Below are positions 33,636 through 41,497 of a DNA stretch of 64,000 bases, in pieces. Location: contig JAYVIV010000035.1 in the NCBI GenBank assembly GCA_043769985.1, forward strand, positions 1 through 64,000, in the 5' to 3' direction. The first letter of the stretch is position 1. Each line of letters starts with the position of its first letter. The notes beneath the pieces were generated by a model. It did not search any database, was not told where the DNA came from, and saw nothing but the letters and a program-made list of their open reading frames with translations. The position numbers and the translations under genes were made by a program. This DNA is from Arcicella sp043769985. GTDB lineage: Bacteria; Bacteroidota; Bacteroidia; Cytophagales; Spirosomataceae.

Positions 33636-35249
33636 TTAAAATGAAACCTTATTCAAATAATAAACATTTCTTTTCCCACCTTCATTCTCATTACTAATCT
33701 TCTGATAACCAGAGGCTAAGAAATAATTATTATACCAAAAATCAATATTATCAGATGTGGTTTGTTTTACTTTATCACCTTCAATTTGGGTATCAATTGG
33801 TTTATTTTGGGTATCTTCCAATACCTTTTCGGCTTGAATAATCTTTGTAAAAATTTGTCCTTTGTTACTGTATGAAAGTACAATTTCATCTCCTTTGATG
33901 GATGCTTTTACTTTCTCAGTTAATTTTTGCTCTTTTACGTCTTTCAATTCAATGCTGTTATCCCACAAAAGATTACCCTTTTCATCAAACGCCGCCACAA
34001 TAGCATGGGTATAAATCCACCCGTCAAAAGTCTGTGAATTGTTATAATTACGGTTTCCCCAACCCCAAGGCGAATAATAAGAGCTAAATGGTGAGTATAA
34101 ACCATAATTCCCATAACCCCAACGATAAGGATTATAAAACGAACTGTATGGACTTCCCCAACTATTCCAAGCACCACCATTACCAAACCCATAAGGATTA
34201 AAATTATTGTTGCGATAATCAGCATAGAAGGCCTCAGCTACCATAATGTACTTTCCATCTTTTTTGATAACATCGTGTACCAAAAGACGATAATCTAAAC
34301 GCAAATCTTCGCCCTTCTCTTTTTTTCCTTGAATTTTTTTCTCTTGTCTTTCTCGCTGTCTCTCGGGCATGAAATTAAAGAAGTTTTTAAATTCCGTAAA
34401 ACTGTGAAATTTCAAATCAGCAACCTCATTGTCCACTAATTTAGAAAAATAGATTCCTTGCGACGTTGGTCCACGAGAAGAACCGATTGAATTTTTATGA
34501 CCATACGTTCCAAACATAACTTCGGTTGAGTCTGAAACTAAGTTTAAACGTCCATTCATCATGGCAAATTCATTATCGGGATTCATCGCTACTTGTGAAA
34601 TTTGCTTGCCGTTTTCATCGAATGATTTCAGAACTAATTGGTAATTTTTCCCTTTCGTACCCACTGCATAAGTTACATTCAATATATCAGCGGTTGTGTC
34701 CAATTCCATAGATTGTATCTCTGCTTGGTTCTTCAATGCACTTGGAAGTATGCGAGTTTTTCGCTCAATTAAATTGGTAAAAAGAATTACGGGTTGAGAA
34801 TTTACAACTCCTCCAATAAATACAGATGAGTTTAAAGCCTGAAAATCAGACACTTCCATTCTATCAACCGACATAATTTGATATTTCTCAATAAAACCAG
34901 GACCAATATTCACTTTCACAACTTCATACACATTACTTCTATATCGACTAAAAAGCAAGTATAAATTACTTCCGTCATAAGAATGTTTAACATAATCCAA
35001 AGTGGCATCCATCGTACCATTTACCGTCCAAAGTTTATCAAGATTTGTATCGAATCTTGTAAGGGTATAATTCGTTTTGTTGATTTGATTTAAGACAATA
35101 ACACCTTGTTGATTTAATGGAATTGTAAAAACTTCGGTGCTGTTGGATGGCACTGGGATTTCGATACGTTTAATACTTTGAGCTTGTAAAAATTGACTCA
35201 AGAGCATAAAAACATAAATAAAAACGGTGCGAGATATGATGGTTTTCAT
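33636..35249 (-). CDS. Exported protein of unknown function with aromatic low-complexity insert
   Basis: The 537-residue product has a signal peptide (1-23, ending FLQAQ). The body is rich in beta strands of the kind found in propeller-like proteins, such as NLYLLFSRYRSNVYEVVKV. A basic stretch ERQRERQEKKIQGKKEKGED (about 300-319) is followed by an unusual segment (about 346-405) made of Gly, Tyr, Asn, Ser, Trp and Pro, then a second beta part. It resembles no enzyme I know. The insert might mediate self-association or surface contacts. The gene stands alone between EVE and a terminator, with a 107-base gap upstream. Confidence 0.6.
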   Translation of the reverse strand: MKTIISRTVFIYVFMLLSQFLQAQSIKRIEIPVPSNSTEVFTIPLNQQGVIVLNQINKTNYTLTRFDTNLDKLWTVNGTMDATLDYVKHSYDGSNLYLLFSRYRSNVYEVVKVNIGPGFIEKYQIMSVDRMEVSDFQALNSSVFIGGVVNSQPVILFTNLIERKTRILPSALKNQAEIQSMELDTTADILNVTYAVGTKGKNYQLVLKSFDENGKQISQVAMNPDNEFAMMNGRLNLVSDSTEVMFGTYGHKNSIGSSRGPTSQGIYFSKLVDNEVADLKFHSFTEFKNFFNFMPERQRERQEKKIQGKKEKGEDLRLDYRLLVHDVIKKDGKYIMVAEAFYADYRNNNFNPYGFGNGGAWNSWGSPYSSFYNPYRWGYGNYGLYSPFSSYYSPWGWGNRNYNNSQTFDGWIYTHAIVAAFDEKGNLLWDNSIELKDVKEQKLTEKVKASIKGDEIVLSYSNKGQIFTKIIQAEKVLEDTQNKPIDTQIEGDKVKQTTSDNIDFWYNNYFLASGYQKISNENEGGKRNVYYLNKVSF

Positions 35250-35356
35250 GGATATTGATGGTTAAAAAAAAATAAAAATACTCTTTGTAAAACGCCACGT
35301 TATCTTTTTTATTTCAATTGTAAAATAAGGTAATGATTGAGACAAGTCCCGTCATT

Positions 35357-35764
35357 CTACTCATGTGCTAAACCAAGAATTATATCAAATTCTTCTGGTT
35401 TGATGGCTGTAACAGAAAGTCGCATTTGTCTGAGTAGTTCAATATCTTTCAATCTTTCATCGGCTTTAATTTGCTTGAGGGTAACAGATTTAGGGAGTTT
35501 TTGAACTGGAACTAAATCCACAACCACCCAACGATTATCGTCCGTTGTAGGATCCTGATAAGATTCCTTTACAATTTTTGCCAAACCCACAATTTCCAAA
35601 CCTTCGTTTGAATGATAGAAAAGCACCAAGTCTCCTAATTGCATGGATTTCAAGTTATTACGTGCTTGATAATTACGCACACCATCCCAAACACCGATGC
35701 CCTGATTTACAAAATCATCCCAAGAATATTTGAATGGTTCAGATTTTACGAGCCAATAATTCAT
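35357..35764 (-). CDS. EVE domain protein
   Basis: The 135-residue protein is a single EVE domain, a PUA-like fold that reads modified bases in nucleic acids. Family marks are the opening YWLVKSEPFKYSWDDF, GVWDGVRNYQARNNL, the FYHSNEG strand with IVGLAKIVKE, and the ending LDIELLRQMRLSVTAI-like segment. Single-domain EVE proteins are widespread and mostly uncharacterised; in other contexts EVE domains are fused to restriction enzymes. No restriction gene is adjacent here. Palindrome copy 3 lies upstream of its start. Confidence 0.93.
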   Translation of the reverse strand: MNYWLVKSEPFKYSWDDFVNQGIGVWDGVRNYQARNNLKSMQLGDLVLFYHSNEGLEIVGLAKIVKESYQDPTTDDNRWVVVDLVPVQKLPKSVTLKQIKADERLKDIELLRQMRLSVTAIKPEEFDIILGLAHE

Positions 35765-35814
35765 ATTTATAGTTTTTAATAGCGATTTTAACTGACAATT
35801 TTAATATAATTTTT

Positions 35815-35912
35815 TGTCTGAATTTGGATTCATAGGATTGGAGGATTCTTTGGATTATGGGTCAAATTTTAATCCAAAAAATCCTTTAATCCCCTGAATC
35901 CAAATTCAGACA
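35815..35912. repeat. Palindromic repeat family A, copy 3
   Basis: TGTCTGAATTTGGATTCA (35815-35832) is exactly complementary to TGAATCCAAATTCAGACA (35895-35912). The interior again holds several GGATT/AATCC pairs. It fills the gap between the alcohol dehydrogenase stop and the EVE start. Confidence 0.85.
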
Positions 35913-35928
35913 AAAAGTAAACAAAATC

Positions 35929-37071
35929 TTACCACATCAACGCCAACATCTTGTGATATGTTTCTTCATTTTGTTCAAAGAAAGCACCTGATACTTTGTT
36001 AGTAACCAGATTTTCAACAATTCTACTTTCTTGGTCTGATTTAATATCAACTTGTGATAATCGGGTTGGTGAATCAATGCTTTTAGAGAATGCTTCATAA
36101 GCCTCAATAAAATCCTGAGCTTTTTTGCCTTCTCCCAAAACTCGTTGAGCCATGAAATCTAATTTTGATTCAATTTCTGGAAAATAGTTTTTCATCCATG
36201 CTGGATAAATAATGGATAATCCAGCTCCGTGTGGAATATCGTATAATACGCTCAAACAATGCTCAAAACCGTGAACGCCCCAATCTCCACCTTGCTTACC
36301 CGCTGATAATGAGCCATTTAAAGCAACAGTAGCCAGCCACAAAATGTTCGACCGAGATTCATAATCGTTCGGATTATCAACAACTTGCTTTCCGTATTCA
36401 AACGCTAATTTGACAATATCGGTGGCTAAATGATCTGAAAGTGGAGAGGAAGTTGGTTCAAAATATTGTTCAAATGTATGAGCAATTAAATCTGAAACAC
36501 CATAAGAAGTATAGGTTTTGGGTACAGAAAAAGTAAATACAGGGTCGAGAAATGATACTTTTGGGTAAACTAATTCACTGCCCCATCCTAATTTCTGTCC
36601 TGTTTCATCGTTCTGGATTACGGAGAACATATTCATTTCCGTTCCAGTAGCTGCAAGGGTCAAAACGCATAAAATGGGCAAGGCGTTTGTGGGTTTGATA
36701 CTTCCAGAACAAATATCCCATACCGAGCCATCATGGAAAAAACCAACAGCAACGGCTTTGGCAGAATCAATCACTGAACCTCCACCAACGGCAATAATTT
36801 GATTGGCTTGAAACTCACGAGCAACGCTTATACAGGCATCTACGTCTTGGTATATAGGATTTGATTTAATGCCCTCAAACAAAACGTAATCAGTTCCAAC
36901 GGATTTTAGTTGTTCGGTGACTGCATCCAAAATCCCATTGTGTTTTACCGAACCTTTGCCAATAATAATGATTGCTTTAGACCCTAATTTTTTAGAGAAT
37001 GACCCTAATTTTGAAACAACACCCTTTCCAAATAATAGTTTTGTAGGGTTGCTTGATGTGAAGTTTTTCAT
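35929..37071 (-). CDS. Iron-containing alcohol dehydrogenase
   Basis: The 380-residue protein belongs to the group III alcohol dehydrogenases (BdhA/YqhD branch), NAD(P)H-dependent enzymes for small alcohols and aldehydes. The start NFTSSNPTKLLFGKG is typical of the family, the cofactor loop is IIAVGGGSVIDSAKAVAVG, and the metal site is built from the Asp in SDLIAHTFEQYF together with its His, and from the two His in GVHGFEHCLS. Length is normal. I chose the ATG at 37071, since residues upstream of it do not fit the family. It is the last gene of a same-strand run with two Uma2 genes and cobB. Confidence 0.92.
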   Translation of the reverse strand: MKNFTSSNPTKLLFGKGVVSKLGSFSKKLGSKAIIIIGKGSVKHNGILDAVTEQLKSVGTDYVLFEGIKSNPIYQDVDACISVAREFQANQIIAVGGGSVIDSAKAVAVGFFHDGSVWDICSGSIKPTNALPILCVLTLAATGTEMNMFSVIQNDETGQKLGWGSELVYPKVSFLDPVFTFSVPKTYTSYGVSDLIAHTFEQYFEPTSSPLSDHLATDIVKLAFEYGKQVVDNPNDYESRSNILWLATVALNGSLSAGKQGGDWGVHGFEHCLSVLYDIPHGAGLSIIYPAWMKNYFPEIESKLDFMAQRVLGEGKKAQDFIEAYEAFSKSIDSPTRLSQVDIKSDQESRIVENLVTNKVSGAFFEQNEETYHKMLALMW

Positions 37072-37100
37072 AAATTTTTGTTTAGAGAGATAACCCAATA

Positions 37101-37697
37101 TTATCGCAATAGATTCAGTTTGAATTCAAAATCCTTCAAAATTGCCTCTCCCGACAAAGTATTATCAAAACCATTGACCCTTGAAATTGTGCCATCGGCA
37201 CGGAAAATATGAACTTCCTCTTCACTTGGATTTATTAACCAAGCTAATTGAACACCATTTTCAATATATTCCAATATTTTCAGTTTTGCATCTTTCAGTT
37301 TATCACTTGGAGACATCAATTCAATCACAAATTCAGGGCTAATTTTAGGAAATTTATCTTGTTCTTCCTCACTCAAAGTACTCCAAAGTTCATCACTTAC
37401 CCATGCAGCATCAGGAGAACGAGTTGCCCCGTTAGGAAAAATGAAGGCTGTTGAAGAATCAAAGACATTTCCCGATTTTTGTTGTCTTCTGTAGAGATTT
37501 AGTTCTGTATTAATTTCAGAATTCCTTTTTCCTGTTTTTCCTCCCGTGTTAGGCATAATGACTATTGTTCCGTCTGGATTTTTTTCAAATTTATGTTCAA
37601 GATTTCTTTGGCATAATTTAAAGAATTCGTCATCATCAATCTCTCTATCATAAAGATTGAATGAATTATAAGAACGATTCAAAACTGATACAGTCAT
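37101..37697 (-). CDS. Uma2 family (DUF820) restriction-endonuclease-fold protein
   Basis: The 198-residue protein is of the Uma2/DUF820 family, which has a PD-(D/E)XK nuclease fold and is multiplied in cyanobacteria and many Bacteroidota. The key line is RSPDAAWVSDELW (catalytic Asp) followed by PEFVIELMSPSDKLKDAKLKILEYIENGVQLAWLINP, which holds the Glu and Lys of the active site. Biological role is unknown. It lies 11 bases downstream of cobB and is a paralogue of the protein encoded on the other side of cobB (similar DDDEFF start and the same active-site lines). Confidence 0.9.
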   Translation of the reverse strand: MTVSVLNRSYNSFNLYDREIDDDEFFKLCQRNLEHKFEKNPDGTIVIMPNTGGKTGKRNSEINTELNLYRRQQKSGNVFDSSTAFIFPNGATRSPDAAWVSDELWSTLSEEEQDKFPKISPEFVIELMSPSDKLKDAKLKILEYIENGVQLAWLINPSEEEVHIFRADGTISRVNGFDNTLSGEAILKDFEFKLNLLR

Positions 37698-37708
37698 GTC
37701 TTTAAAGT

Positions 37709-38401
37709 TTATTTATTCTCAGTTAAAATATCAAATAATTGTTGCAATCCCTCACCTCCACCCGCTTGGATATAAGTCATATTTTCAGTAAGTTCAATGT
37801 CTGGTTTTTTAGGGTCAATGATATAAATTGGCACATCATCCCCAACATAATTTACTAAACTTGCAGCTGGATAAACTTGCATTGATGTACCAACAACCAC
37901 AAAAATATCCGCCTCGACAGCCTTTTCAACGGCATTTATAATTTCTGGAACGTCCTCACCAAACCAAACGATGTGTGGACGCATTTGTGTTCCGTCCTCC
38001 GCTAATTCCCCCATTTCAATTTCACGGTAACCGATGTCATAAATTTTATTTTTATCCTTTGAACCTCTGGCTTGCGTAAGTTGTCCATGTAGATGCAAAA
38101 TATTTGATGAACCGCCACGTTCGTGCAAATCATCCACGTTTTGAGTAATGATTTGAACATTGAAATGTTTTTCCAATTTAGCCAGGATTTTATGCCCTTC
38201 ATTTGGCACGACAGTGGGCATTTGTGCTCGTCTCAAATTGTAGAATTCTTGAACTAATACAGGGTCTTTAACCCAACCAGTTAGTGTTGCGACATCTTCA
38301 ATCGAAAAATTCTCCCAAAGTCCATCGGAATCTCTAAAAGTTTTAACGCCACTTTCGGCAGAAATACCTGCCCCTGTTAATACTACTAACGTTTTTTTCA
38401 T
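37709..38401 (-). CDS. cobB: NAD-dependent protein deacylase, sirtuin CobB type
   Basis: The enzyme removes acyl groups from protein lysines using NAD. The 230-residue protein is a short class III sirtuin: LTGAGISAESGVKTFRDSDGLW opens the NAD-binding fold, QNVDDLHERGG supplies the Asn-Asp pair, ILHLHG contains the catalytic His, and VVGTSMQVYPAASL is the C-terminal NAD loop. The zinc-binding cysteines of larger sirtuins are not seen, as is common in this group. It is set between two Uma2 genes, overlapping the upstream one by 4 bases (ATGA), so they are co-translated. Confidence 0.94.
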   Translation of the reverse strand: MKKTLVVLTGAGISAESGVKTFRDSDGLWENFSIEDVATLTGWVKDPVLVQEFYNLRRAQMPTVVPNEGHKILAKLEKHFNVQIITQNVDDLHERGGSSNILHLHGQLTQARGSKDKNKIYDIGYREIEMGELAEDGTQMRPHIVWFGEDVPEIINAVEKAVEADIFVVVGTSMQVYPAASLVNYVGDDVPIYIIDPKKPDIELTENMTYIQAGGGEGLQQLFDILTENK

Positions 38402-38997
38402 TTTCTTAATAGGGTTAAATCAAATTCAAAACCTTCTAAAATATTTTCTCCTGATAATTTATTGTCAAAACCAACAACTTTTGAAATTGTTCCGTCTTCT
38501 CTATATATGAAAACATCTTCCGTTTTTGGATTAATCAACCAACCTAACAACACGCCATTTTCCATATACTCCTCCATCTTTTCTTGCGAATCTTTCAAGG
38601 AATCAGTCTCTGACATTAATTCAACCACGAATTCTGGCGTAATTCGAGCAAATTTTTTCAATTCGACATATTCTACACTTTTGTATCTTTCGTCTGACAT
38701 CCAAGAAGCATCAGGAGAACGAACGGCAGTATTTTCAAGCGTAAAGCCCGTTGAAGAATCGAAGGAATGTCCTCCATTTTTTCTTTTCCAAAAAATTAAC
38801 TCTGCTGTAATTTCAGCGTTTTTTTCTCCTGATATGGTTCCGATTGGTGGCATAATAATAATTGTTCCATCGGCATTTCGCTCAATTTTTAAGTGGCTGT
38901 TATCTTGGCAAAAATCAAAAAAGACATCATCATCCATGTTAAATCTTGAAAAATTCAATATCCGATTTTGATAGTCTTTATTTATATGTTTTGCCAT
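38398..38997 (-). CDS. Uma2 family (DUF820) restriction-endonuclease-fold protein, second copy
   Basis: This 199-residue protein is a paralogue of the one encoded at 37101-37697. It has RSPDASWMSDERY and PEFVVELMSETDSLKDSQEKMEEYMENGVLLGWLINP, carrying the Asp and Glu of the PD-(D/E)XK-like site, although the usual Lys position reads differently from copy one (SQEKMEE versus AKLKILE). I use the ATG at 38997, which gives the same N-terminal length as the paralogue; an ATG at 39018 is also in frame. Its stop overlaps the cobB start. Function is unknown. Confidence 0.9.
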   Translation of the reverse strand: MAKHINKDYQNRILNFSRFNMDDDVFFDFCQDNSHLKIERNADGTIIIMPPIGTISGEKNAEITAELIFWKRKNGGHSFDSSTGFTLENTAVRSPDASWMSDERYKSVEYVELKKFARITPEFVVELMSETDSLKDSQEKMEEYMENGVLLGWLINPKTEDVFIYREDGTISKVVGFDNKLSGENILEGFEFDLTLLRK

Positions 38998-39143
38998 TTT
39001 TGAAATATGATATGTCATAACACGTTGTTTTTGTTCAAATTTACACTTTTTTTTGAAACCCCATAAGTTTCAAACAAATTTAACGGTAAAAGGCATAGTA
39101 TCTTTACGCTATAATTAATTTAGAGAATAATAATTTATGCGGT

Positions 39144-39911
39144 ATGAAATTAGAAGAACTTAAACATTTAGAGATAAAATTTGAAACGGCGGATATTTTA
39201 CCTCCTCCGTTTTCACATCAAATATTGCTCACATTCGACTTTAAGAAGGATTTTATTGAAACAAAATTTGAAATTGCTTATACCTATCGGGACGAATTGA
39301 CCGACGAGGAAATTCTGGAGGAAGGTTTCAATGGAGAGGAGGATTTGGCTTGGGCGGGTGAGATTTCAAACGAATGGCAGAAACCACTTTGGAAACTATT
39401 AGCTTTTACGCCTGAAAAAGCGAATAAAAAAGGCTTGAAAGAAGAACACAATTTTCTTGAATTATCCATCAACAACAAACCATTCGGCAATCCTCAGAAT
39501 CAAGAGGAATGGGAATATTTATTGCAAGAATTAACCCAGACCGTTTATGAAACTTACGGAAAAGAAAGCCCTTTCAAATTAATTTTCAAGAATTTAGGCT
39601 CGAATAATAGAGTTTCAACTTTTGAATTAATTCTTCATTATACCGACAGAAAAGTTGAAGCGTTTACGGATATTAATGGCGAAATCACCAACAGAAGTCT
39701 GCCCTGGGAAGAAGCAAGTGATTTATTGGGACAGGTTTTTATTGGAGAGTTTTTGACAGATAAAGCCTCAAAAAAAGAGCCTCAAACTTTAGGGAAATTT
39801 ATCTCAATTGGTGATGGTTATTGGTATGAGTTTACGAAAAGTTTAAGAAATCCTAACGGTAATAGAAATTACATTACTACGCTTTACGAACGTTTTGAAG
39901 AGTATTTTTAA
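39144..39911 (+). CDS. Protein of unknown function
   Basis: The 255-residue product has no signal peptide or membrane segment and is acidic, with many Glu, Trp and Tyr (for example EEDLAWAGEISNEWQKPLWKLLAF). The pattern suggests an alpha/beta cytoplasmic protein. I do not recognise a family, and no catalytic motif stands out. It is divergent from the second Uma2 gene and ends 78 bases before rpmI, whose own promoter lies in between. The codon use looks like that of its neighbours, so it is a real gene rather than a shadow. Confidence 0.6.
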   Translation: MKLEELKHLEIKFETADILPPPFSHQILLTFDFKKDFIETKFEIAYTYRDELTDEEILEEGFNGEEDLAWAGEISNEWQKPLWKLLAFTPEKANKKGLKEEHNFLELSINNKPFGNPQNQEEWEYLLQELTQTVYETYGKESPFKLIFKNLGSNNRVSTFELILHYTDRKVEAFTDINGEITNRSLPWEEASDLLGQVFIGEFLTDKASKKEPQTLGKFISIGDGYWYEFTKSLRNPNGNRNYITTLYERFEEYF

Positions 39912-39931
39912 TTTTGTATCTGAAATTTCCG

Positions 39932-39939
39932 TATCTTTG
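39932..39939 (+). promoter_or_regulatory. Putative -7 promoter box of rpmI
   Basis: TATCTTTG matches TAnnTTTG and a TTTG lies 15 bases before it, slightly closer than the usual -33 spacing. A start near 39946 would give rpmI its own leader of about 43 bases, consistent with the loss of the thrS-infC promoter upstream. Confidence 0.5.
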
Positions 39940-39988
39940 CATTCTATTTTATAAAATCAATACTTTTCATTTTAAACATTTAACAGAA

Positions 39989-40183
39989 ATGCCAAAAATT
40001 AAAACCAAATCTGGAGCTAAAAAACGCTTCAAGATTACAGGAACCGGCAAAATCAAGCGTAAACACGCTTATCATAGCCACATTCTTACAAAAAAATCTA
40101 CAAAACGTAAGCGTAATTTAGTTCACGCAACGTTAGTAAGTTCAGCAGATATGGACAGAGTAACTTTAATGTTAGTTATGTAA
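39989..40183 (+). CDS. rpmI: 50S ribosomal protein L35
   Basis: L35 is a small basic protein of the large ribosomal subunit. The 64-residue product has the family pattern MPKIKTKSGAKKRFKITGTG, HAYHSHILTKKSTKRKR and the end SADMDRVTLML. Length is exact for the family. I chose the ATG at 39989; the longer frame upstream encodes non-conserved residues across the promoter. It is followed by rplT after 229 bases, a longer gap than usual, holding an inverted TTAGGTGTTA/TAACACCTAA pair. Confidence 0.97.
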   Translation: MPKIKTKSGAKKRFKITGTGKIKRKHAYHSHILTKKSTKRKRNLVHATLVSSADMDRVTLMLVM

Positions 40184-40412
40184 TATTTGTTTTGAGGTAT
40201 GAGGTAGTAGATTTTAGGTATCAGTTTTGAAAGAAACATCTAATTCAAATTTATCAGTACCTTTTAGGTGTTAAGATGCGAGGAAAGGAATATAGTTTTA
40301 ACTAACACCTAATCCCCAACCCCTAATCCCTAATTTTAGTTATTGTTCAACCAGAAAATTGGCTCATTAAGTGTAAAAATTTACCGCCAAATTTCAAAAA
40401 ACAAACAAAATT

Positions 40413-40757
40413 ATGCCACGTAGCGTCAATCACGTAGCGTCAAGAGCAAGACGTAAAAAAATCATCAAATTAGCCAAAGGTTTTTACGGAAGAGGTAAAA
40501 ACGTTTGGACGGTAGCAAAAAATAAGATCGAAAAAGGTCTTCAATATGCTTATCGTGACCGTAAGGTAAAGAAAAGAGATTTCCGTTCATTGTGGATTCA
40601 GCGTATTAATGCTGCCGCACGTCAGGAAGGAATGTCCTACTCAGTTTTTATGGGTAAGATTCATGCAAAAGGTATTGAATTAAATAGAAAAGTATTAGCT
40701 GACTTAGCGATGAACAACCCAGAGGCGTTCAAAGCGGTTACAGCATCAATAAAATAG
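40413..40757 (+). CDS. rplT: 50S ribosomal protein L20
   Basis: L20 binds 23S rRNA early in assembly of the large subunit. The 114-residue protein has the family start PRSVNHVASRARRKKIIKLAKGFYGRGKNV and the conserved RDFRSLWIQRINAAARQ and the ALADLA-like LADLAMNNPEAF end. rpmI and rplT normally follow infC in Bacteroidota, as in most bacteria; here they are 16 kb away and on the opposite strand. A terminator follows directly after the stop. Confidence 0.97.
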   Translation: MPRSVNHVASRARRKKIIKLAKGFYGRGKNVWTVAKNKIEKGLQYAYRDRKVKKRDFRSLWIQRINAAARQEGMSYSVFMGKIHAKGIELNRKVLADLAMNNPEAFKAVTASIK

Positions 40758-40763
40758 AAGATT

Positions 40764-40795
40764 AGAGCGATTCAAAATTGAATCGCTCTTTTTTT
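40764..40795 (+). terminator. Intrinsic terminator after rplT
   Basis: AGAGCGATTCAA (40764-40775) and TTGAATCGCTCT (40778-40789) form a perfect 12-bp stem, followed by a run of T. It begins 7 bases after the rplT stop. Confidence 0.95.
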
Positions 40796-40810
40796 GTTTT
40801 TTCAAGATAG

Positions 40811-40950
40811 CACACGGATTACACAGATGCTTCGCAGCACGAATTTTCACAGATTTTTGATAAACTGATGAATTCCATCATCTTGAATGTATTTCTTTGT
40901 GTTCATTGTAAAAATCTGTTTTGCAAAGCATCTGTATCATCTGCGTTCCA
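40811..40950. repeat. 140-bp imperfect palindrome (ACAGATGCTT/AAGCATCTGT)
   Basis: ACAGATGCTT (40823-40832) pairs with AAGCATCTGT (40926-40935), and ACAGATTTTT (40849-40858) with AAAAATCTGT (40910-40919). Outer GGATTACACAG and ATCATCTGCGTTCC parts pair loosely. I remember similar ACGGATTACACAGAT-type palindromes from other Bacteroidota genomes. It fills the gap between the ends of rplT and the NuiA-like gene. Confidence 0.7.
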
Positions 40951-40954
40951 TCTA

Positions 40955-41392
40955 TTAAGTTTCGATGAGTTTGGTTTTTAATCCAACCCATTTGCATTCC
41001 TCGGATTTTCCGAAAAGATAAACATCTATTTCAATTTTGCCTATTCTTAAAATTTGAATATCTTTTAATTTTTCACTCAATAATTGTTTTAATTTCAAAC
41101 TGTCCTCGGCCCATTTCTTTTCTTCATCACCAAACCACTCTTCTGTTTTGGTTAATGGTTTAAAAAATAATTCTAATTCGATTTCTTCTATTTCCACCTC
41201 TGGACGAATCCCGTTGAACACTCTGAAATTAGCAAACGACAGTTTTTCATCTGTTGAGACTTCCATTTCAAAATAGTCAATTTTTTCATCCGACTCAGAA
41301 GGATACATTAAGTCTGAAATAAGAAAAGTAATTTCATCTTTTAAAGAAATTTTTTCGTTCAGAAGTGACCCATTGGCACTTTTTGTTGTCAT
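40955..41392 (-). CDS. NuiA-like nuclease inhibitor family protein
   Basis: The 145-residue acidic protein resembles NuiA, the inhibitor of the cyanobacterial non-specific nuclease NucA. The C-terminal half matches what I recall of NuiA closely: an FF...T..EW..DEE segment (here FFKPLTKTEEWFGDEEKKW), a helix around KLKQLLSEKLK, then ILRIGKIEIDVYLFGK and the ending GLKTKLIET. Only the first 25 residues differ clearly. NuiA binds NucA one to one. No NucA-type nuclease is encoded in this window, so a partner, if any, lies elsewhere or the protein has another role. Confidence 0.7.
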   Translation of the reverse strand: MTTKSANGSLLNEKISLKDEITFLISDLMYPSESDEKIDYFEMEVSTDEKLSFANFRVFNGIRPEVEIEEIELELFFKPLTKTEEWFGDEEKKWAEDSLKLKQLLSEKLKDIQILRIGKIEIDVYLFGKSEECKWVGLKTKLIET

Positions 41393-41497
41393 AACATCGC
41401 AATTTGAAATAAACGTTTAAATATTTGTTGAAATTAGAGAAAGTCTATCTATAATTGCATTTAATTTTGAAAAAAATCACGTTTAATCAATAAAATC

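Noticed and set aside
37709..38401. Sirtuin as a SIR2-type phage-defence effector
   Set aside because: The protein is a complete, small CobB-type deacylase without extra domains; defence SIR2 proteins are longer and differ in context.
40193..40260. Shared AGGTATGAGGTAGTA words at about 40195 and 47100
   Set aside because: Only 15 bases match in simple AT/G-rich sequence; too short to call a repeat family.
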